DNA of 64,000 bases from Shewanella mangrovisoli (GTDB lineage: Bacteria; Pseudomonadota; Gammaproteobacteria; Enterobacterales; Shewanellaceae): NCBI RefSeq assembly GCF_019457635.1, contig NZ_CP080412.1:992001-1056000 (forward strand), written 5' to 3'. The notes under the pieces are model-generated. The model had not been told where the DNA came from, searched no databases, and was given only the letters and a program-made list of their open reading frames with translations. The stretch's first letter is position 1. Each line of letters opens with the position of its first letter. Below, one piece after another: positions 60,046 to 64,000 of the stretch. Position numbers and translations under genes: made by a program.

Positions 60046-60699
60046 TTAGATCTCGGTAAAGATAACCTCTTGCGCTAAACGCGACTTAGGTAACTTAGCG
60101 TTAAAATCTTCTTCGGAGCGGTAACCTAGAGCGACCACCACAGAGGCGCACAGGCCTTTTTCGCGCAGGCCTAAGACTTGATTGAGTTTAGTCGCATCGA
60201 AACCTTCGATTGGACAGGCATCGATATCGAGCACACTTGCGCCCAACATCAGGGTACCCAGTGCTAAATACACTTGCTTCTCCATCCAATGCTGGGCGTC
60301 TTTTAGCTCATATTTGTGCATATTGGCAAAGAAAGAACGACCATTATGTTGACCTTGCTTGGCTTCTTCACTGGCAAAGCGGCCATCTTTGGCTTCTTGC
60401 TCTAGCACTTGCAGTAGATGGGCTTCATCGAGTTGAGTGCGCGTACACAGCACGACTACATGGGAAGCGTTGAGAATTTTTTGAGTATTGAAGGCGTAGT
60501 TTTCGGTCGCTTGTGCGATCAAGGCTTTGCCTTCCGCCGTGCCAGCCAATACAAAGTGCCAAGGCTGCGAGTTGGTCGATGATGGGCTGAATTGCAGTAA
60601 GGTCTTGATTTCGGCAATCTTGTCGGCAGGAATCGTCTTTGTTGGATCAAAGGCCTTAGTGGTGTAACGCTTTTTAGCGAGAAAACTTAAATCACTCAT
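60046..60699 (-). CDS. nfsB: Oxygen-insensitive NAD(P)H nitroreductase NfsB
   Basis: 217 aa from the ATG at 60699 (TTGGAGC upstream), the same length as E. coli NfsB; an in-frame start at 60717 is unlikely. FMN-dependent nitroreductase fold: FLAKKRYTTKAFDP, LLQFSPSSTNSQPWHFVLAG, GASVLDIDACPIEGFD and VVALGYRSEEDFNAKLPKSR. It reduces nitroaromatics, quinones or flavins with NAD(P)H in two-electron steps. Confidence 0.96.
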   Translation of the reverse strand: MSDLSFLAKKRYTTKAFDPTKTIPADKIAEIKTLLQFSPSSTNSQPWHFVLAGTAEGKALIAQATENYAFNTQKILNASHVVVLCTRTQLDEAHLLQVLEQEAKDGRFASEEAKQGQHNGRSFFANMHKYELKDAQHWMEKQVYLALGTLMLGASVLDIDACPIEGFDATKLNQVLGLREKGLCASVVVALGYRSEEDFNAKLPKSRLAQEVIFTEI

Positions 60700-60777
60700 G
60701 TAACGGCTCCAAATCATCTAGGAATACAAATTCAACCTCAGCATTTTAAGCAGGTTTGGACAAAAAACAATGTGATC

Positions 60778-60824
60778 AAAACAGCTATCAGTTTCAAAAT
60801 ATTTTTGAAATTAATAGCCGTTTT
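60778..60824. repeat. Large imperfect palindrome upstream of nfsB
   Basis: AAAACAGCTAT ... TTTCAAAAT-ATTTTTGAAA ... ATAGCCGTTTT: inner palindrome at 60792-60810, outer arms pairing AAAACaGCTAT with ATAGCcGTTTT. Could be an operator for a dimeric regulator of the divergent genes. Confidence 0.55.
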
Positions 60825-60850
60825 ACGCAATGAATGCTTATCGGCTTTGG

Positions 60851-60880
60851 TGAATTGCAGTGAATTGCAGTGAATAGCAA
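60851..60880. repeat. 10-bp tandem repeat
   Basis: TGAATTGCAG, TGAATTGCAG, then degenerate TGAATAGCAA: period 10, three units, in the intergenic region before the binding-protein gene. One helical turn per unit. Confidence 0.8.
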
Positions 60881-61070
60881 GAATCATCTATTGGCGTTAT
60901 GACTCGTCTAACAAATTGTTGAGTACTGTTTTGTTGTGGGTAGAGAGATGAGCTAACTCAAAAATACTGAGTGAGATCAAAAGTCTTCCATAATACAGTT
61001 GCCACTTGTGTGGTTTAATCTATTCCTTTGCTACATTTTATTAAGTCGAGCTTACTGTTTAGGGGAATGT

Positions 61071-62081
61071 ATGGCGAGATTATTGATGCTGCTGATTGCT
61101 TTTAGCCTATTACCGCTGTCATGTGGCTACGGAAAGGATCTTAAGTTTGCAGTTGTGCCTAAATTCTATAGTGTTTTCTTTGACCAAAGCAAAACGGGTT
61201 GTATTGACGCCGCCGCACAAATTAAAGGGGTTGAATGCATCTATCGAGGACCCGAATCAAGTAGCGTGAGATTGCAAGATCAAGTGATAAATCAGCTGAT
61301 TGATGAAGGTGTGGATGGAATTGCCGTCGCGGTTACGCAATCTAAACATCTTGCCGAGAATAGCCTAAAGAGGGCAAAGGAAGCTGGTATTCCTGTTGTT
61401 ACCTATGACTCAGACTTGGATGCTTCTATCGATGAAGATCCTAAGAGTTTACGTTTGGCCTATATCGGCACTGATAATTTTGCATTAGGTCAGTCGTTAG
61501 GTGAAGAGCTTAAAAAGTTACGACCCAATGGGGGAACCCTTATCATGCAATCGGGGCGACCCGATTCTCCAAATCTGAATTTAAGACTGATGGGCGTGCG
61601 CTCCGCGTTATCTGGCAAAACTTACCATACCCCTCCAGGTGAATTGCTCAATAACGATCTGGGCTGGACTGAAGTGCGCGAGCCTTTGTTTAATTTTGAC
61701 CAACTCAGTCAAGCGGTTAAGCAAATGGAGTCCGTGATGAAAGGCAAACCAGTGAAGGCTAATTCCTTCGTTGCTGTAGGCGGTTGGGCACAAAATGATG
61801 CGGCCCTCTACCGTGAAATGATGGCTCCCTATCAAGATAAAATCGATAACAAGGACATCGTCATTATTATTACCGACACCTCTCCAGAGCAATTAACTAT
61901 GTTGAAAGACCGCCTTGCCCATATCAACATTGGTCAAAGTCCCTATGAAATGGGAAGGCAGGCCATTTTGACCTTATATAAAATTGTCACCAAACAACAA
62001 TACGACGACATTATCTACACACCTGTGACCTTCTGCACTCAACAGAACTATGAGACCTGCGAGAAACCTGCGGGAATGTAA
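61071..62081 (+). CDS. Periplasmic sugar-type substrate-binding protein (RbsB-like), orphan
   Basis: 336 aa from the ATG at 61071, with AGGGGA upstream and a hydrophobic signal peptide (LLMLLIAFSLLPLSCG); an in-frame start at 60999 is unlikely. Two-lobe periplasmic binding protein type 1 fold: FAVVPKFYSVFFDQSKTGCIDAAAQ, LIDEGVDGIAVAV, AGIPVVTYDSDLD, YIGTDNFALGQSLGEEL, IGQSPYEMGRQA. No permease or ATPase genes adjoin it, so it may serve a distant transporter or act as a sensor partner. Substrate unknown; sugar-type by family. Confidence 0.88.
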   Translation: MARLLMLLIAFSLLPLSCGYGKDLKFAVVPKFYSVFFDQSKTGCIDAAAQIKGVECIYRGPESSSVRLQDQVINQLIDEGVDGIAVAVTQSKHLAENSLKRAKEAGIPVVTYDSDLDASIDEDPKSLRLAYIGTDNFALGQSLGEELKKLRPNGGTLIMQSGRPDSPNLNLRLMGVRSALSGKTYHTPPGELLNNDLGWTEVREPLFNFDQLSQAVKQMESVMKGKPVKANSFVAVGGWAQNDAALYREMMAPYQDKIDNKDIVIIITDTSPEQLTMLKDRLAHINIGQSPYEMGRQAILTLYKIVTKQQYDDIIYTPVTFCTQQNYETCEKPAGM

Positions 62082-62368
62082 TGCCCTCTAGCCTATGTTC
62101 TAGGAACAGTTTTAGAGTGTGCAGCTTCAAAGAAGTCACAAACAGATGTTTGCACAGTCTTTTATATCCATAAGTTGGTGATAAAAGAGCATTGGTAATC
62201 TGTAGCGGTATTAATTTGGAGTTACCCTATCAATATTCAAACGTGACAGTGGATCAGATTTATCTAGTCAGGTTAACTGCGACCCTTACTATTTTGAATT
62301 GGTTTCTGGCGAACGCGCTTTTGCCCCAAAACAGAAGTGCTGAATCGGATATTGCGTTATATGCATTG

Positions 62369-62457
62369 CCACTGTTTCCCCAGTGACACGCCGTAAATAT
62401 ATCCCTATAGGCTCGACGGCGGCATCCATGCCGCCAACGGTCACTGTTGTAACAGTG
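62369..62457. repeat. Cluster of inverted repeats
   Basis: GCCACTGTTTCCCCAGTGAC (partial dyad) is followed by the perfect palindrome GGCGGCAT-CC-ATGCCGCC (62418-62435) and CACTGTT-GT-AACAGTG (62442-62457). Three dyads within 90 bp suggest a mobile palindromic (REP/BIME-like) element. Confidence 0.55.
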
Positions 62458-62755
62458 GCAATCTTAACGACCATTGAACTGTTCATCTGGCTAAAAGTTT
62501 TTGCCCCATTCCTTGTTTTGGTTCGTTGGCTCAATAGAAAACTCCTACTCTTGTTGCCATACAAAATCTCATCCATTTACCTAATGTTTGGACCTAACGT
62601 AAAGCGACTAACAATGTATGGGTATACAGTTGTATTTAAATTTAGGTGTTTTGGTATGAAGTTCAGACAATATCAGTGCGCATTAACTCCATCTGCAAAG
62701 AATAAAACTCTATAAAATCAGGTGACTATAGAAGCAGACTTTTAGTTAATAGGTT

Positions 62756-62880
62756 TGGAAAACGCGCATGCGCGTTTTTCCAGATGGTGTATTTTATAGA
62801 AAGCTGATAACTTCTTTACATACAGATAGTTAACTATGCGCGTTTTTACTGGTCCAACGAGGTAAACGCGCATGCGCACG
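62756..62880. repeat. GCGCATGCGC palindromic repeat block
   Basis: A long perfect palindrome with AAAACGCGCATGCGCGTTTT as core at 62756-62782 (TGG ... CCA flanks). A second, looser hairpin at 62836-62873 pairs ATGCGCGTTT with AAACGCGCAT. ACGCGCATGCGC is repeated directly at 62762 and 62866. It lies 50-180 bp before the cassette boundary. Confidence 0.75.
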
Positions 62881-62932
62881 AATAAAATGTTATGCCACCC
62901 GAGTACGTTGATTCCCTGATTATTACTCACGA

Positions 62933-62939
62933 GTTAAAT
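62933..62939 (+). other. Left cassette boundary core site (GTTRRRY)
   Basis: GTTAAAT matches the integron core site GTTRRRY and lies 5 bp before the start codon at 62945. The cassette would join after the G at 62933. No attC is recognisable immediately to its left. Confidence 0.5.
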
Positions 62940-62944
62940 GGACT

Positions 62945-63478
62945 ATGTTTGATATTTTTACTACTACTCACTCTGAGCAAAGAGCCGTGCTTTATGAAGG
63001 CAGTGAAGAGATCTCAGTTAAGACTGCTAAGTTAATGCTCAGTCGCCTTTATACAAATTATTACAATGAGATAGAGAGAGAAAGGGTTATTTATGTCTTA
63101 ACTAAATTAGGTTATCTGACTTCAGATAATGTAAAAAATAATACTGAAAATAGTGACAGCTTACTCGATAGAGCAAATGAAACTATTCGTAAAGCTAATG
63201 CACGAATCAATGAACTGAAGCTTCAACTAAAAGCAGCTGAACTCACAATTTCAGAATTGTACGAGGCAAATCAAGAATTGAACAATAGACTACAAGAGTT
63301 ATCTTGTAGTTTTTCAGACAAAGATATTCTCGGTTTTGATCAACTGCCGTCAGGCTATGAGCTTAAGAAGAGGTACAAGTGTCTAGCCTCTATACATCAT
63401 CCTGACAAAGGTGGTAGTAAACATATGATGCAACGAATAAATGAATCTTATGAAAATCTGAAATCACAAGTGGCATAA
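62945..63478 (+). CDS. Integron cassette gene: coiled-coil protein with C-terminal J-domain-like HPDKGG motif
   Basis: 177 aa, no signal peptide. An N-terminal helical region (1-60), a strong coiled coil (~70-120; many Leu, Glu and Lys with heptad spacing), then a short J-domain-like part (~135-177) reading LPSGYELKKRYKCLASIHHP, then DKGGSKHMMQRINESYENL. The HPD tripeptide (152-154) is what J proteins use to stimulate Hsp70. Base composition is AT-rich, unlike the chromosome to the left. The stop codon (63476-63478) lies inside the attC R'' core, and the cassette starts just before the gene: a classic gene cassette. Function unknown. Confidence 0.85.
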   Translation: MFDIFTTTHSEQRAVLYEGSEEISVKTAKLMLSRLYTNYYNEIERERVIYVLTKLGYLTSDNVKNNTENSDSLLDRANETIRKANARINELKLQLKAAELTISELYEANQELNNRLQELSCSFSDKDILGFDQLPSGYELKKRYKCLASIHHPDKGGSKHMMQRINESYENLKSQVA

Positions 63479-63601
63479 CAAACGCCTCAAGAGGGACTGT
63501 CAACGCGCGGCGTTTCCAGTCCCAATGAGCCGCGGTGGTTTCGGCTGTTGTGATTGAGTTTTGTGGTAATGCGTTGCCAGCCCCTTAGGCGGGCGTTAAG
63601 T
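63474..63601 (+). other. Integron attC site, VCR-like (128 bp)
   Basis: Starts GCATAACAAACGCCTC and ends TTAGGCGGGCGTTAAGT. R'' GCATAAC at 63474-63480 region and R' core GTTAAGT at 63595-63601 (cut after G 63595). L'' CGCCTCAAGAGGG pairs with CCCCTTAGGCGG, and CTGTCAACGC pairs with GCGTTGCCAG, with extrahelical bases left over; inside are GGCGTTTCCAGTCCC and AGCCGCGGTGGTTTCGG. I recognise it as close to the Vibrio cholerae repeat (VCR). The gene start at 63630 is 29 bp beyond it. Confidence 0.92.
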
Positions 63602-63629
63602 TTAAATTAAATAGGGACATACCGACGCA

Positions 63630-64000
63630 ATGAACAAGTACGTACAGACCACCTTAGGCCTACTGGTCATCTGTGGAATAGTCTTCGCTGCTTACTTCTT
63701 AATCAAAGAAGTTTGGTCTATTTTTAAGTCTATTGATCCTCAGTTAAGCGCAGGGATAATTGCTGCCTCAGCAACTGTTCTTGTATCAGTGTTTACTGTT
63801 ATGTTTTCCAAAAGGCAAGAGCATAAAGTAGATATTGAAAATCAAATCCGATCCAAAAAAATCCCAGTTTATGAAAAAATCATTGAGTTTATATTTCAGA
63901 TAACTTTCGCTGAAAAGCTTGGAAAGAAGCAACCTAGCGAAAAGGAAATGGTTAAGTTTTTTGCTGACACCACCAGAGATTTAGTTATTTGGGGGTCTCA
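63630..64000 (+). CDS. Second cassette gene: two-TM membrane protein, 5' part
   Basis: 123 codons, open at the right edge. AGGGA lies about 13 nt upstream of the ATG. Two hydrophobic segments (LGLLVICGIVFAAYFLI, ~9-25, and GIIAASATVLVSVFTVMF, ~42-60) are followed by a cytosolic charged domain with IPVYEKIIEFIF and FAEKLGKKQPSEKEMVKFF and ending ...RDLVIWGS. Proteins of this layout occur in integron arrays and other accessory regions; the function is unknown. It directly follows the attC site, so it belongs to the next cassette. Confidence 0.75.
   Translation, partial: MNKYVQTTLGLLVICGIVFAAYFLIKEVWSIFKSIDPQLSAGIIAASATVLVSVFTVMFSKRQEHKVDIENQIRSKKIPVYEKIIEFIFQITFAEKLGKKQPSEKEMVKFFADTTRDLVIWGS

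Larger units (their letters stand above)
60700..61070. other. Gap between nfsB and the binding-protein gene, repeat-rich
   Basis: 371 bp, no gene. It holds a 47-bp imperfect palindrome and a 10-bp tandem repeat (listed separately), plus the promoters of nfsB (-) and the binding-protein gene (+). Confidence 0.5.
62082..62932. other. AT-rich, repeat-rich junction region without a clear gene
   Basis: 851 bp between the binding-protein gene and the first integron cassette. Short frames (62192-62386, 62383-62715, and 62289-62576 on the minus strand) overlap palindromes and each other and look like chance. Two structured blocks are listed separately. No integrase gene, attI or complete attC could be recognised. 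Confidence 0.5.

Noticed and set aside
62192..62715. Short overlapping frames on both strands left of the cassettes
   Set aside because: They run through palindromes, overlap each other on opposite strands and show no conserved motif; more likely chance frames.
62829..62895. Second attC site before the first cassette
   Set aside because: The hairpin arms ATGCGCGTTT / AAACGCGCAT exist, but no R''/R' pair with matching cores brackets them; GTTATGC does not fit GTTRRRY and no GCATAAC partner lies upstream.
1..64000. CRISPR arrays, tRNA or rRNA genes, insertion sequences, prophage
   Set aside because: No regular spaced repeats, cloverleaf, rRNA-like sequence, transposase or phage structural gene was seen on either strand.

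Overview
The window looks like chromosomal DNA of a Shewanella species, probably from the S. oneidensis / MR-4 / ANA-3 group. This rests on the protein families and gene order (glnE, nhaP2, hldE, pntAB, cysJIH, cobA-cysDN-SLC13-cysC), on a C-terminal tail of the GlyGly-CTERM type, and on a VCR-like attC site at the right edge. It is a recognition call, not a database result. No rRNA, tRNA, CRISPR array, prophage or complete transposon was seen.

Left part (1-16 kb): the 5' end of a DUF350 membrane protein gene with a basic lipoprotein gene; glnE (control of glutamine synthetase); a GAF-GGDEF diguanylate cyclase; an SbtA-like bicarbonate permease divergent from a LysR regulator; a LysE-type exporter; a MerR regulator upstream of an SDR gene that carries a MerR-type promoter with a 19-bp spacer; a ZapE/AFG1 ATPase divergent from a membrane-anchored bactofilin; two overlapping M16 peptidase genes; and an M14-type zinc peptidase.

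Middle (16-31 kb): an L,D-transpeptidase; a nitric-oxide detoxification unit (quinol-oxidising norB with a sigma-54-like promoter and three GT-N7-AC NorR-type sites, plus norR); the K+/H+ antiporter nhaP2; an LpxL-type lipid A acyltransferase divergent from hldE; a small predicted gluzincin protease gene overlapping hldE; a TetR regulator; and the pntAB transhydrogenase.

Sulfur block (31.9-48.7 kb): cysJIH reduces PAPS and sulfite; cobA makes the siroheme precursor needed by CysI; cysDN, an SLC13/TrkA-C permease (likely sulfate uptake) and cysC activate sulfate. The two halves are separated by mtgA, an unknown periplasmic protein gene, a degenerate S41-like protein gene and pldA (outer-membrane phospholipase).

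Right part (48.7-62.1 kb): a histidine kinase and a REC-GGDEF-EAL response regulator with overlapping start and stop; a TIGR03899-type protein; an MFS transporter; hemG with a small b-type cytochrome; a DUF4382 lipoprotein; a DsbA-like thiol oxidoreductase with a histidine-rich loop and GlyGly-CTERM tail; a DnaJ-related protein; nfsB; and an orphan sugar-type periplasmic binding protein.

Right edge (62.1-64 kb): composition becomes AT-rich and repeat-rich, and the sequence enters an integron gene-cassette region. One complete cassette (about 662 bp, from the GTTAAAT core at 62933 to the VCR-like attC ending at 63601) encodes a small coiled-coil protein ending in a J-domain-like HPDKGG motif. 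A second cassette with a two-TM membrane protein gene runs off the window. No integrase gene or recognisable attI lies to the left of the first cassette. This is the most unusual part of the window.
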